A DNA stretch of 64,000 nt from Cyanobacterium aponinum PCC 10605 (GTDB lineage: Bacteria; Cyanobacteriota; Cyanobacteriia; Cyanobacteriales; Cyanobacteriaceae). The DNA is taken from assembly GCF_000317675.1 (NCBI RefSeq), contig NC_019776.1, positions 3,534,001 to 3,598,000 of the forward strand, in the 5' to 3' direction. The notes beneath the pieces were generated by a model, which worked only from the letters and a program-made list of their open reading frames with translations, was not told the origin of the DNA and made no database searches. Below, piece by piece: positions 16,146-25,566 of the stretch (position 1 is the first letter of the stretch; each line of letters opens with the position of its first letter). The translations under genes were made by a program, and so were the position numbers.

Positions 16146-18413
16146 TCAATCTTCTAAGCAACAATGCTGATTAATCACTTGATTGATTTTCTTGAGAAAG
16201 ATGCGAGGTTGTAAAGGTTTTAGTAAATACTCATCAATACCTGAGCTTACTAAATTTTCCCACTCATTTCCCTGTATTTGGTCTTTTATGACAATCAGAT
16301 AGAGGGGATAATCGGCTTGAGATTTAATGCTTTCGGCAATAGTTAAAGAAATATCTTGCTCTTGTTGTAAAATTACGATCGCAGGATTAATAAGATTAAT
16401 TCTACTAATGGCTTCTTGAACATCTACTAACCAAATTACCTGATAATCGGCGGCGGTTAATAACTCACACAGAAATGTACCAACTTCCTCATCATCACAA
16501 ATAATTGCAATGGTTTTATTAACTTTAGATTGATTGATAACATTCTGATTACATTCATTTTTCAGACTATTTTTTTGTTCGTAATTGGGTAAAAAAACTG
16601 TAAAAGTTGAACCACTTCCAATAATGGATTCTACTTCAATCATACCCCCGTGTAATTCCACCAAATGCTTTGTTAGTGCTAACCCTAAACCTGTACCAGA
16701 ATAACTACGACTACGATAATTTTCTAGTTGTTGAAATTCAGTGAATAATAAAGGAATTTGTTTTTTATCAATACCAATACCTGTATCTTCTACTTGAAAA
16801 ATGGCTTGATGTTGATTTCTCATTACTCTGATAATAACTTGTCCCCCACTAGGAGTAAATTTAATGGCATTATCTACAAGATTTAATAATATTTGATATA
16901 GTCTTTCTTCATCGGCATAAAATAGATCTAATTCTGGAGAAACTTGATAGTCTAATCTTACTTTTATTCCCTGATTTCTAGCTATTTCTAAACCTGAAAT
17001 ATAAACAAATTTGCTCAAATTTTCTAAGGAAATTCTTTCAATATATAACAAAGACTTTCCCGCTTCTAAGTCGGCAAAATCTAGCATATTATTAATTAGT
17101 TGAAGCAGTTTTCTGCCACTATCTTGAATAATTTGTAAGTATCTAACTTGTTTTTCTGGAGATAAATTTTCTCTTTTTTTCTCTTTCGACCAGTGTAGTA
17201 GTGTTCCTGATAAACCAATAATACAAGTTAAAGGAGTTCTCAACTCGTGGCTAATACTTCCTAAAAATTCTGTTTTGGATTGATGGGCTATTTGTGCCAC
17301 TACTAAGGCATCTTGCAATTGTTTTGCTTTTTTTTCTATTTGTTGTTCTAGCAAATTTTTTTGTTCTTCTAGTTTTTGATAGGAGTTATATTGATATATA
17401 GCTAAAGATAAATATTCAGCAATATTTTTAAGGAATTTAATTTCACTATTTTTCCATTTTCTTATAGTAAAACATTGATGAGCAATCAATAAACCCCACA
17501 GTTGATTTTTAACGATAATGGGAATAGCAACTTTTGCTTTTATTTCTAATTTCTCCATCATCATTTTTAAACAAATATCCATATTTGACTCATGGATATT
17601 ATCAATAACTAAGGTATATCCTTCTAAATATTTTTTTTGAAATTCTTGGTTATTATGAAAACAACTTTCTTCATTAAAATTTAGAACTGAGGGAATTACA
17701 TTTGATGCTTTTGCTTCATAGGTTACGGTGTCTATAAAACTGATATTATTTTCTGATTTCCCTTTAACGGGAACATTTATTTGATATACTAAGAGGCGAT
17801 CGAGCTGTAATAATGACTGCACTTGTTCAATGGTCATTTTGACGATAATTAAAGGGTCTAAATCCTGCTGAATTTGTTGAGTTACTTGTCTAATAATTCT
17901 TTCTTGAGCTATTTTGTTTCTTAAAATAACTTCTATGGGCTGACTTTGATAATGTTCGTTAACATAACTTTCTTGTAGCTCTAAAGGTTCAGTGAGAATT
18001 TTGAGCAGAGAAAAAATAAAATTTTGTTTAATAATATGATGATTTTTTTTCCGATGAAGAACAGTTTTTATTGTGGTTAATTCTTCGTTAGAAATAGATA
18101 ATTCTGATTGACTAATTTCTAAAAAGTCTAATATTTCTTCTGTTTCTAAAGTGATAGTTATTTGGTAATATAACTCATTAATTTGCTTTTCAACTATTAA
18201 AAGACACTGTAATTCTTCTGAGATAAAAAGCTGAAAACTATGAAATTTTTGCCCCTTATTTCTAATATTTGTAGTATTGAGTAATTTTTCTTCGTTCAAA
18301 TATATTGCGCCATGACAATTTTCTTTTACTAATTTTCGCCAAAGATGAGATATTTTAGTAAATATAGGATGAGATATGATGATACTAATTAAAGATTGAT
18401 TAGAAATAAACAT
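16146..18413 (-). CDS. Hybrid histidine kinase with cyanobacteriochrome-like GAF and degenerate receiver
   Basis: Counted from the first ATG, an unassigned N-terminal domain (about 1-150) is followed by a GAF domain (about 165-345) of the phytochrome/cyanobacteriochrome kind: LQLDRLLVYQI, EESCFHNNQEFQKKYLEG, NQLWGLLIAHQC. A cysteine near residue 281 falls where CBCRs attach bilin, but the next residue is Leu instead of the usual His. Then come a coiled coil, HisKA (SISHELRTPL, His near 388), HATPase (GTGLGL) and a C-terminal receiver with a Gln where the phospho-Asp is expected (AIVILQQE). It is probably a sensor kinase whose receiver is not phosphorylated. Light sensing is possible but unproven. 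A TTG at 18455 is an alternative start. Confidence 0.85.
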   Translation of the reverse strand: MFISNQSLISIIISHPIFTKISHLWRKLVKENCHGAIYLNEEKLLNTTNIRNKGQKFHSFQLFISEELQCLLIVEKQINELYYQITITLETEEILDFLEISQSELSISNEELTTIKTVLHRKKNHHIIKQNFIFSLLKILTEPLELQESYVNEHYQSQPIEVILRNKIAQERIIRQVTQQIQQDLDPLIIVKMTIEQVQSLLQLDRLLVYQINVPVKGKSENNISFIDTVTYEAKASNVIPSVLNFNEESCFHNNQEFQKKYLEGYTLVIDNIHESNMDICLKMMMEKLEIKAKVAIPIIVKNQLWGLLIAHQCFTIRKWKNSEIKFLKNIAEYLSLAIYQYNSYQKLEEQKNLLEQQIEKKAKQLQDALVVAQIAHQSKTEFLGSISHELRTPLTCIIGLSGTLLHWSKEKKRENLSPEKQVRYLQIIQDSGRKLLQLINNMLDFADLEAGKSLLYIERISLENLSKFVYISGLEIARNQGIKVRLDYQVSPELDLFYADEERLYQILLNLVDNAIKFTPSGGQVIIRVMRNQHQAIFQVEDTGIGIDKKQIPLLFTEFQQLENYRSRSYSGTGLGLALTKHLVELHGGMIEVESIIGSGSTFTVFLPNYEQKNSLKNECNQNVINQSKVNKTIAIICDDEEVGTFLCELLTAADYQVIWLVDVQEAISRINLINPAIVILQQEQDISLTIAESIKSQADYPLYLIVIKDQIQGNEWENLVSSGIDEYLLKPLQPRIFLKKINQVINQHCCLED

Positions 18414-18722
18414 TAATAAGAATTTGTGCCAAGAATTTTGTTTGACCAGCCCCAACCATAGTTATCTATTATTATGATGTCTTCTTTTTTTTTATTTTGG
18501 ATAAACTGTAATCTTTTCTAAAGATTAAACAATATTTTAGTTAAGATTTTTTACTTATTAAGTAAGCTAATAGTAACAGACTATGAGTTATTATTCAATA
18601 GGACTATTAATTTCAACTAAATAATTCCTTATCAAGGAAAAAAATCAATAAAAATGAAAAGATTAAGCCAATAAAATTAGACGATAACGTTTCTTGGTAA
18701 TTCTCGAAATATCATCTTAAAG

Positions 18723-19805
18723 TCACAGTTCAATTATAGTATTATTATCCTTCTTAACAGGTTTTCCTTGTTCATCAATGGCACCAAATGCTTGAAAATA
18801 CTTATTTATTTCTGGGGGAAATTGGGGAAAGTCAAATTGTTTATCGCCATGGGCAATGTCAGCCCAAAAATTTCTTAATATAGGTGCATATTCTTTCGCT
18901 TTCTCTTCTTTGAGATTTAGAGGGGGAGAGGTTAACATCATCATCATAAAAGAAAAAGAGCGATCGCCCATCCATTTTTGAGAAAATTCGGCGAAATCGT
19001 CCATTTCTGGCAGTTTTGTGATATGATGGGACTCAATAATTAGCCTATCCCGTGTCAATGTAAGAATACGGTAAGGATGAGGGTAGGTGATTAATGAACC
19101 AGTAGTAATTTCCTGTATATCTCCATACTTAGCAACATCTTGAATGTGTAAATGTCCTGTAAAAATCAACTTTACTCCATACTTTTCTAAAATAGATAAT
19201 AAACGAGGGGCATTATCTAACATATACCTTCTTCCGAGAATATGAGTTGACTGTTGAGGTAAATGTTCAATTACATTATGATGAATCATCAACAAGACTA
19301 ATTTATCGGTAAGATTAGCTAAAGTTTGCTCTAACCATGAAAATTGCTCATCTTTTAAATACCCTTGCTGTTTACCATCTCGATCGAAATTGTTAGAATT
19401 TAAAGCTACTAACTGTAAATTGGGTGCAATCTCACAAGTGTAGTCAAGATTTTTTGTCGCACTTTGATAACCGCACTTTTGATAGTAGAGAGGAAAATCT
19501 TGAAAAGCAATTATATCCTCATTACCTTTGATGCTAGGTATATCATGATTACCCGGTATCACATACACAGGGAAGGGTAATTTCTCCAATTGAGTCTTCA
19601 GCCAACAGTGATTAAGTATTTCCCCATCTTGAGTTAAATCCCCCGGCAAAAGAAGAAAATCTAAATTCAGGTTTTGGAGATGTTGTAAAACTACTTCTAA
19701 GGCTGGTATGCTGAATTGAGTTAAATGAAAACGTTTAGCCTCAGCATCAATAGTTTCTGGCAAGGCAATATGTAAATCACTAGCAATAGCAAAACGAATA
19801 TTCAT
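18723..19805 (-). CDS. Metallophosphoesterase (calcineurin-like, CpdA-type)
   Basis: A 360-residue protein with the dimetal phosphoesterase motifs in order: ASDLHIA, LLPGDLTQDGE, IPGNHDIP, MIHHNVIE and FTGHLHIQD. These bind two metal ions for phosphomono- or diester hydrolysis. The C-terminal 100 residues are outside the catalytic core. Cyclic nucleotide phosphodiesterases have this layout, but the substrate cannot be told from motifs. The ATG at 19805 starts right at the conserved MNIRFAIASDLH; an upstream start at 19832 is less likely. It is divergent from trmB. Confidence 0.85.
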   Translation of the reverse strand: MNIRFAIASDLHIALPETIDAEAKRFHLTQFSIPALEVVLQHLQNLNLDFLLLPGDLTQDGEILNHCWLKTQLEKLPFPVYVIPGNHDIPSIKGNEDIIAFQDFPLYYQKCGYQSATKNLDYTCEIAPNLQLVALNSNNFDRDGKQQGYLKDEQFSWLEQTLANLTDKLVLLMIHHNVIEHLPQQSTHILGRRYMLDNAPRLLSILEKYGVKLIFTGHLHIQDVAKYGDIQEITTGSLITYPHPYRILTLTRDRLIIESHHITKLPEMDDFAEFSQKWMGDRSFSFMMMMLTSPPLNLKEEKAKEYAPILRNFWADIAHGDKQFDFPQFPPEINKYFQAFGAIDEQGKPVKKDNNTIIEL

Positions 19806-19836
19806 AAAAATTGAAAATAAAGATAACGTCAAGATT

Positions 19837-19843
19837 AAGGAGG
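19837..19843 (+). promoter_or_regulatory. Ribosome-binding site deciding the TTG start of trmB
   Basis: AAGGAGG lies 8 nt before the TTG at 19852, supporting that non-ATG start. Confidence 0.75.
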
Positions 19844-19851
19844 AAAATTCA

Positions 19852-20487
19852 TTGGCTAGAGTGAGAGTGCGTCAACACGTTAATCCCCTGAGTAGTAAAT
19901 ATCAACAATCTATTTCTTTCCCTGATTGGAGTCAAGTATATTCTAATCTATCCTTGCCCTTTTATCTTGATTTAGGTTGTGCAAGGGGGCGTTTTTTATT
20001 ACAGATGGCACAACAATATCCTGAGAAAAACTATTTGGGTATAGAAATCAGAGAGGCTTTAGTGGATGAAGCTAATGAAATAAAAACCGATCATAATCTT
20101 ACCAATCTTCATTATCTATTCGCTAATATTAATTCTTCTTTAGAAAAACTATTGACCTCTTTACCTCCGAATAGTTTAGAATTAGTTATGATTCAATTTC
20201 CTGATCCTTGGTTTAAGAAGAAACATCATAAGCGTAGAGTTGTACAACCTGAGATAGTAGAAATTTTAGCTGAATTTTTGAGAAAAGACGGACGTATTTT
20301 TATTCAATCTGACATAAAAGAATTAGCAGAGGAAATGTGCCAGATATTTTTAGAAAATCCTAATTTTCTCTCTCTCTCCCCTAACATTTGGTTGCTAGAA
20401 AATCCGTTAGGAATAATGACAGAAAGGGAAATTGCTACCTTGAATAAAGGGGAAAATGTTTACCGTGCAGTTATGATGATGAAATAA
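19852..20487 (+). CDS. trmB: tRNA (guanine(46)-N7)-methyltransferase
   Basis: A SAM-dependent enzyme making m7G at position 46 in the variable loop of tRNA. Motifs: LDLGCARGRFLLQMA (SAM site), NYLGIEIREALV, and the family signature FPDPWFKKKHHKRRVVQP. The C-terminal INKGENVYR-like ending (TLNKGENVYRAVM) is typical. 211 residues, normal length. It starts at TTG with a strong Shine-Dalgarno. It is divergent from the phosphoesterase gene with only 46 bp between start codons, so the promoters overlap. Confidence 0.93.
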   Translation: MARVRVRQHVNPLSSKYQQSISFPDWSQVYSNLSLPFYLDLGCARGRFLLQMAQQYPEKNYLGIEIREALVDEANEIKTDHNLTNLHYLFANINSSLEKLLTSLPPNSLELVMIQFPDPWFKKKHHKRRVVQPEIVEILAEFLRKDGRIFIQSDIKELAEEMCQIFLENPNFLSLSPNIWLLENPLGIMTEREIATLNKGENVYRAVMMMK

Positions 20488-20598
20488 GGCAAACTAACTG
20501 ATAATTTCTTGTTAATCTCAAGTTATACTTAGAAAGAATATAACTCGTATTTTCTCACTATTTTTTCTTGCTTTAATAATCCTAGTGTAACAACTAAC

Positions 20599-21168
20599 AT
20601 GACTAGAGAATCACAAATTACTCAATCTTTGCCTCCGGCAATTCAAAAAGTGTCAAGGAATCTTCAATTGTGGGGATTTTGGAGTTTTTGGTTACAGCTA
20701 GTCTTGGGGATTATTTCTGCTGTCACCCTTCTTTTTGCAACACCAGCTTTATTCGAAGCGAAGGAAAATACGAGGGGAATTCAGTTTGGTATTTTTTCAG
20801 CTTTTATCAGTGTGTTGTTATTAACGGCAGCTATTGTTTTAGCTTTTCGTTATGGTAAAATAGGGAGGAAAATAGAAAATCGTGATCCTGCTTTACGTCC
20901 GAAGAAATCAGAAACGATACGTCTAATCAGAATTGGTTTGATTTTTAATTTAGTGGGAATGGTGTTTGCCATTATTGGGGCAGAAACTCTCGTGGGATTG
21001 GCTTTAGCAAAGTTATTAACTTTAGCACCTCAATTAATTAGCCCCAATCCTCAGCAGTTTGTTAACTCTCTTGATTTATTGATTATTCAGGCAAATACTA
21101 ACACTATTACCGCCCATTTTACAGGTATTGTGACATCTTTAATTTTACTCGATCGCATCAGCAATTAG
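20599..21168 (+). CDS. DUF3611 membrane protein
   Basis: 189 residues with four predicted membrane helices (about 28-50, 64-85, 112-136, 160-180). The pattern PPAIQKVSRNLQLWGFWSFWLQLVLG and the helix-3 region IRLIRIGLIFNLVGMVFAIIGAETLVG match a family shared by cyanobacteria and plant chloroplasts. Function is unknown. ATG start, 111 bp after trmB on the same strand. Confidence 0.8.
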   Translation: MTRESQITQSLPPAIQKVSRNLQLWGFWSFWLQLVLGIISAVTLLFATPALFEAKENTRGIQFGIFSAFISVLLLTAAIVLAFRYGKIGRKIENRDPALRPKKSETIRLIRIGLIFNLVGMVFAIIGAETLVGLALAKLLTLAPQLISPNPQQFVNSLDLLIIQANTNTITAHFTGIVTSLILLDRISN

Positions 21169-21315
21169 TGTTGGGGTGAATAGTGAATAGTGAATAGTGA
21201 ATAGTTGATAATTAATAATTTAAAACCCCTAACACCCTAAGCCCTTATCTTCCCCTCTCACACTATCTCTCTACTTATTACTTCCTTCTTACTCCTACTT
21301 ATTTATTTCAACATC

Positions 21316-21822
21316 ATGGAAGAATTAGAAAATCATCAATATTGGATGAGTCAAGCCTTAATTATGGCAAAAGAAGCAGGAAATAGAGGAGATATTCCCG
21401 TTGGGGCGATAGTTGTTGATAATTACAATAATTTAATTGCAAAAGCGAGTAATCAAAAAGAACTACAAAAAAGTGCGATCGCCCATGCAGAAATTTTAGC
21501 GATAAACCAAGCTAATCAAAAGTTAGGCAAGTGGCGTTTAGACAATTGTACATTATATGTCACTCTTGAACCATGTCCCATGTGTATTGGTGCAATCATT
21601 CAAGCTAGAATCAAAACTCTTGTTTATGGGGTAGATGATTTCAAAACAGGTGCAGTGCGCACTATTTTAAACATTCCAGACAGTGAAGTTTCTAACCATC
21701 GCTTACAAGTTTTTGCGGGGATTCAAGCAGTCGCCTGTGGAGATTTATTGAAATCATGGTTTAATCAATTAAGACAAGGCAAGAGGCAAGGGGCAATGGA
21801 AAAATTAAGAATTAAGAATTAA
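21316..21822 (+). CDS. tadA: tRNA-specific adenosine(34) deaminase
   Basis: It converts wobble adenosine to inosine in tRNA-Arg(ACG). Zinc-deaminase motifs are intact: HAE (His57, Glu59) and PCPMC (Cys87, Cys90). IPVGAIVVDNYN and the FNQLRQ C-terminus are typical. 168 residues, normal length. The stop is followed at once by composite repeats. Confidence 0.93.
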   Translation: MEELENHQYWMSQALIMAKEAGNRGDIPVGAIVVDNYNNLIAKASNQKELQKSAIAHAEILAINQANQKLGKWRLDNCTLYVTLEPCPMCIGAIIQARIKTLVYGVDDFKTGAVRTILNIPDSEVSNHRLQVFAGIQAVACGDLLKSWFNQLRQGKRQGAMEKLRIKN

Positions 21823-21837
21823 AAACTCCGAACACCT

Positions 21838-21865
21838 GTACGGGCGAATGGCCATTCGCCCCTAC
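21838..21865. repeat. 28-bp palindromic dispersed repeat
   Basis: GTAC-GGGCGAATGGCCATTCGCCC-CTAC: a perfect 20-bp palindrome (21842-21861) with near-matching flanks. It can form a strong hairpin just after tadA and may help end transcription, but there is no T-run. Confidence 0.7.
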
Positions 21866-21897
21866 TTCCCCCTCTCCCCTCATCCCCCTATCCCTAA

Positions 21898-21930
21898 TAC
21901 CTGCAACCTGACACCTGAAACCTGAAACCT
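21898..21930. repeat. Heptanucleotide array (CCTGAAA type)
   Basis: About four imperfect to perfect 7-bp units (CCTGCAA, CCTGACA, CCTGAAA, CCTGAAA) between tadA and the LysR gene. Confidence 0.8.
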
Positions 21931-22010
21931 CATCTCCCCTAATGCCCTAATATCCTCATCTCCTTTTCTCTCTACCCATCTATTACCTCTTATTCTCTCT
22001 TGATTTGATA

Positions 22011-22039
22011 TTGACAAAAGTCTATCCATTGATTATTAT
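22011..22039 (+). promoter_or_regulatory. Sigma-70-type promoter of the LysR regulator gene
   Basis: TTGACA (22011-22016), a 17-nt spacer, and TATTAT (22034-22039) match a housekeeping promoter closely. An inverted pair ATTGA (22028-22032) and TCAAT (22053-22057) overlaps the -10 and start region and could be an autoregulatory site; that part is inference. Confidence 0.6.
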
Positions 22040-22075
22040 GGATTAACAAAGGTCAATAGATAAGGAGATAGATGT

Positions 22076-22975
22076 TTGATACAAGCCACCCTACATCAAT
22101 TAAAAGTATTTGAAACCACTGCTAGACTAGGCAGTTTTACCAAAGCCGCAGAGGAGTTAGAAATAACTCAACCCACCGTGTCTAGTCAAGTGAAGCAGTT
22201 AACAAAAACCGTTGGTTTACCTTTATTTGAACAAATTGGCAAGCAACTTTATCTCACCGATGCGGGAAAAGAATTATTAAAAACCTGTCAAGATGTCTTT
22301 TCCCAGTTAGAAAACTTTGAGATGAAAGTCGCTGATTTAAAAGGCACGAAAGAAGGTAAATTACGTTTATCAGTGATTACCACAGCTACCTATTTTATGC
22401 CTCGTATTTTGGGGGCTTTTTGTCAGCTTTATCCCAATATTGATGTTGCTCTACAAGTTACAAATCATGAGCAAATGCAACAAAGGATGAGTAATAATCA
22501 GGATGATTTATATATTTTAAGTCAACCGCCAGAGGATATGGATTTAAAAAGCCAACCTTTCATTGATAATCCCTTGGTTATGATAGCAAGAAAGGATCAT
22601 CCTTTGGCTAGTCGTCAAAATATTTCTCTTGAGGATTTACAATCCTATCCTTTTATTATGCGCGAATCTGGTTCAGGTACACGTCAAGCTGTACAAAATT
22701 TGTTCAAGGAGCATAATATCAGTGTTAAGGTGCGATTGGAATTAGGTAGTAATGAGGCAATTAAACAAGCAATTTTAGGTGATTTAGGAATTTCTGTATT
22801 GTCTAAACATACCCTTACTACTGCTTGTCATGAGGATTTAACTATTTTAGACGTTCAACATTTTCCCATTTCTCGACACTGGTATATTAACTATTTAAGT
22901 GGCAAACAATTATCTGTTATTGCTCAAACTTTCCTCGATTTTTTATTAGATAGAACTCAGTTAATGGAGGTTTAA
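22076..22975 (+). CDS. ndhR: LysR-type regulator of the CO2-uptake operon (NdhR/CcmR)
   Basis: 299 residues: an N-terminal winged helix-turn-helix (LHQLKVFETTARLGSFTKAAEELEITQPTVSSQVKQL) and a periplasmic-binding-like effector domain. NdhR/CcmR represses the ndhF3 operon when inorganic carbon is plentiful, and related CmpR/CbbR proteins share this architecture. The gene is directly upstream of and parallel to ndhF3-ndhD3-cupA-cupS, which favours NdhR over CmpR or CbbR. It starts at TTG (22076) with AAGGAG 8 nt upstream; the nearby ATG is out of frame. Family call is firm, subtype from context. Confidence 0.85.
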   Translation: MIQATLHQLKVFETTARLGSFTKAAEELEITQPTVSSQVKQLTKTVGLPLFEQIGKQLYLTDAGKELLKTCQDVFSQLENFEMKVADLKGTKEGKLRLSVITTATYFMPRILGAFCQLYPNIDVALQVTNHEQMQQRMSNNQDDLYILSQPPEDMDLKSQPFIDNPLVMIARKDHPLASRQNISLEDLQSYPFIMRESGSGTRQAVQNLFKEHNISVKVRLELGSNEAIKQAILGDLGISVLSKHTLTTACHEDLTILDVQHFPISRHWYINYLSGKQLSVIAQTFLDFLLDRTQLMEV

Positions 22976-23473
22976 ATATTTAATGAAAAGCACTTATACT
23001 TATGTTTTAACTATTCTCTAAATTTACTACTTATTTTAACTCAAGTATTTTTATATCAACATATTTAAGGTTATTTAATAGCTATAAATTCTCTTGAGTG
23101 TGATAGAGTTTCTATTATCTATTTATGGTAGCACAAAATAGATAACAATACTCAAATGCTAAAAACAGATTTCTAATTTTTAGCTTAAGAAGTCTATATT
23201 TTTTATCTTTATAGGTTCAAGGAAATTGTTATTTTTGAATAAGTCTGATAGCTTATTTGAACAATAATTTTGCTCTTGTTTCATGTCGTTTCTTCAAAAG
23301 AAATGAGTTTACTTTTGCTTAAATAGACTAGGTAAAAATACTCTTATTTATTATTTTGATGTCTAGTATAAAATAATTCTTATCCAAAAAGTTGGACAGA
23401 AGAAAGAAATTTATGATTAAGTATAGATAGATTTTTAAATACACAATTGCTGTAAGTAAATGATATAAAAAAC
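22976..23473 (+). promoter_or_regulatory. Upstream region of the ndhF3 operon
   Basis: 498 bp, AT-rich and without a gene. It should hold the ndhF3 promoter and regulator sites. The best symmetric site I see is AATAAG (23238-23243) and CTTATT (23252-23257), spaced 8 bp, which is LysR-like. No strong ribosome-binding site precedes the ATG at 23474. Confidence 0.45.
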
Positions 23474-25294
23474 ATGAATTTTTTTAGTGAAACTATCTGG
23501 TTTATCCCTTGTTATACCCTGATTGGGGGCTTGATTGCACTATTATGGTCGCCCGGTATCATACGCAAAACGGGATCTCGCCCTGCAGGTTACGTTAACA
23601 TTGTGATGACTTCTCTTGCTTTTATCCATAGCGTTGTTGCTTTGTACCAAATTTGGGAAAAACCTGCCCAAGAATTTCGGTTTACCTGGTTAGAAGCGGC
23701 AGGAGTAAATATTTCTTTTGATTTACAGATTTCTTCTGTGAGTGTCGGTGCTTTGGCGTTGATTACGGGATTAAATGTTTTATCTCAAATTTATGCCATT
23801 GGTTATCTGGAAATGGATTGGGGATGGGCAAGATTTTACGCCCTCATGGGTTTCTTTGAAGCCGGGATGTGTGGTTTAGTTTTGTGTAATTCCCTTTTCT
23901 TTAGTTATGTTTATCTGGAAATTCTAACTCTAGGTACATATTTATTGGTTGGGTTTTGGTTTGCACAACCTTTAGTTGTTTCTGGGGCTAGGGATGCTTT
24001 TTGGACAAAGCGAGTGGGTGATATTCTATTATTGATGGGAGTAATTGCTATTTATCCTTTTTCTAATACATGGAATTATAATTATTTAGCTTTTTGGGCG
24101 GAAAACTCTCCAATAGATAACACTTTCTCTACTTTACTTTGTTTAGCTCTGATTTCAGGTCCGATCGCAAAATGTGCCCAAATACCGCTACAATTATGGT
24201 TGGATGAGGCCATGGAAGGTCCTTTACCTGCTTCTATCCTTCGGAATGCCATTGTGGTGACGGTTGGTGCTTATGTTATTATCCAGTTACAGCCTGTTTT
24301 GGCAATGTCTCCTATTGCTTCTCAAGCAGTAACAATTATTGGGGTAATAACTGCCATTTTGGCTAGTTTGATTTCCATTGCCCAAGTGGATATAAAACGA
24401 GTTTTATCTTATCTTGTTAGTGCTTACATGGGGTTAGTTTTTATCGCCGTTGGTACAAATCACGAAAAAACGGCATTAGTTTTAATCGCAGTGTATGCAG
24501 TGGCAATGGCTTTGTTATACATGAGTATCGGTGCAATTATTATTAGTAATATCACTCAGGATTTAACCCAATTGGGGGGATTATGGAAAAAGCGCCCCTT
24601 AGCAGGTATTGCTTTTTTGGTGGGTAGTTTTGGTTTAGTGGCTTTTCCTCCTTTGGGTGGTTTCTGGATATTACCCCAGTTAGGCAATGATTTTTTTGTT
24701 TCTCAACCTTGGTTAGTAGGGGTGTTATTAATTGTTGATGCTTTAACAGCTTTTTCTCTCCTGCGAACTTTTTGCCTCATATTTCTAGGCGACTCCAAAC
24801 AAATGACAGTGCGATCGCCTGAAGTTTTGTGGGCGATGGTATTACCAATGATGATATTAACGGGGGTGACATTACATTTACCTTTAGTATTAGCCCAATT
24901 TAATTTAATTAGTTTCCAAGGAAATTTAAACATTTTCTTTAGTGTTTCGACTTTAATTGGGGTGGTATTAGCAATGTTAATTTATGGCAAAAAACCAGCC
25001 GATAAAAGTGTTGATGTAGTGCCTGAATTTGTTCGTAATTTCTTTGCGAATGATTTATATATTCAAGACATTTATAAAGTCACAGTTGTGGGTATAGTAA
25101 ATGTTACTGCAAAATTAGCTTATTGGTTCGATCGCTATATTGTTGATGGAGTCGTTAATTTAGTGGGTTTAAGCACTATTTTTGGTGGACAAGCCTTAAA
25201 ATATAGCACATCTGGGCAATCGCAATTATATATTTTTTCTATTCTTTTAGGCTTAATATTTGTTGCCATTATTTTTGGTCTAACTCAGTTTTAG
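23474..25294 (+). CDS. ndhF3: NDH-1MS subunit NdhF3
   Basis: A 606-residue NuoL-like antiporter-type subunit with about 16 membrane helices. The low-CO2-inducible NdhF3 is the distal membrane subunit of the NDH-1MS complex in the thylakoid, paired with NdhD3 and CupA for CO2 hydration. The sequence keeps the helix-7-to-8 core (ISGPIAKCAQIPLQLWLDEAMEGP). Its place just before ndhD3 and cupA defines the subtype. A 272-bp gap with a hairpin follows before ndhD3. Confidence 0.9.
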   Translation: MNFFSETIWFIPCYTLIGGLIALLWSPGIIRKTGSRPAGYVNIVMTSLAFIHSVVALYQIWEKPAQEFRFTWLEAAGVNISFDLQISSVSVGALALITGLNVLSQIYAIGYLEMDWGWARFYALMGFFEAGMCGLVLCNSLFFSYVYLEILTLGTYLLVGFWFAQPLVVSGARDAFWTKRVGDILLLMGVIAIYPFSNTWNYNYLAFWAENSPIDNTFSTLLCLALISGPIAKCAQIPLQLWLDEAMEGPLPASILRNAIVVTVGAYVIIQLQPVLAMSPIASQAVTIIGVITAILASLISIAQVDIKRVLSYLVSAYMGLVFIAVGTNHEKTALVLIAVYAVAMALLYMSIGAIIISNITQDLTQLGGLWKKRPLAGIAFLVGSFGLVAFPPLGGFWILPQLGNDFFVSQPWLVGVLLIVDALTAFSLLRTFCLIFLGDSKQMTVRSPEVLWAMVLPMMILTGVTLHLPLVLAQFNLISFQGNLNIFFSVSTLIGVVLAMLIYGKKPADKSVDVVPEFVRNFFANDLYIQDIYKVTVVGIVNVTAKLAYWFDRYIVDGVVNLVGLSTIFGGQALKYSTSGQSQLYIFSILLGLIFVAIIFGLTQF

Positions 25295-25464
25295 ATGTTA
25301 GATTTTTGCTAAATATTACATAGTAAATTTTCTCAAAGTAATACTTTTTTTAAAAGTAAGAAAAGAGAAAAAACTAAAGATTTAATTATTCGATTTTTTC
25401 TGTGATGCCTAAGATTTTTCAGCAATTATTCTTTTATTGCAACTCCAAATCACTTGTCAAAGTT

Positions 25465-25501
25465 ACTCCTCCTTTAACCGCTCAAAGTTTTTTGGAGGAG
25501 T
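25465..25501 (+). promoter_or_regulatory. Hairpin between ndhF3 and ndhD3
   Basis: ACTCCTCC (25465-25472) and GGAGGAGT (25494-25501) form a perfect 8-bp stem with a 21-nt loop. It contains a Shine-Dalgarno-like GGAGG but lies too far (about 65 nt) from the ndhD3 ATG to serve it. It may act in mRNA processing or stability. Confidence 0.5.
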
Positions 25502-25566
25502 GTCCTCAAATCATTTAGGACTGATATATTAAGTCAACCAATAAACATTATTACAATGCTATCATC

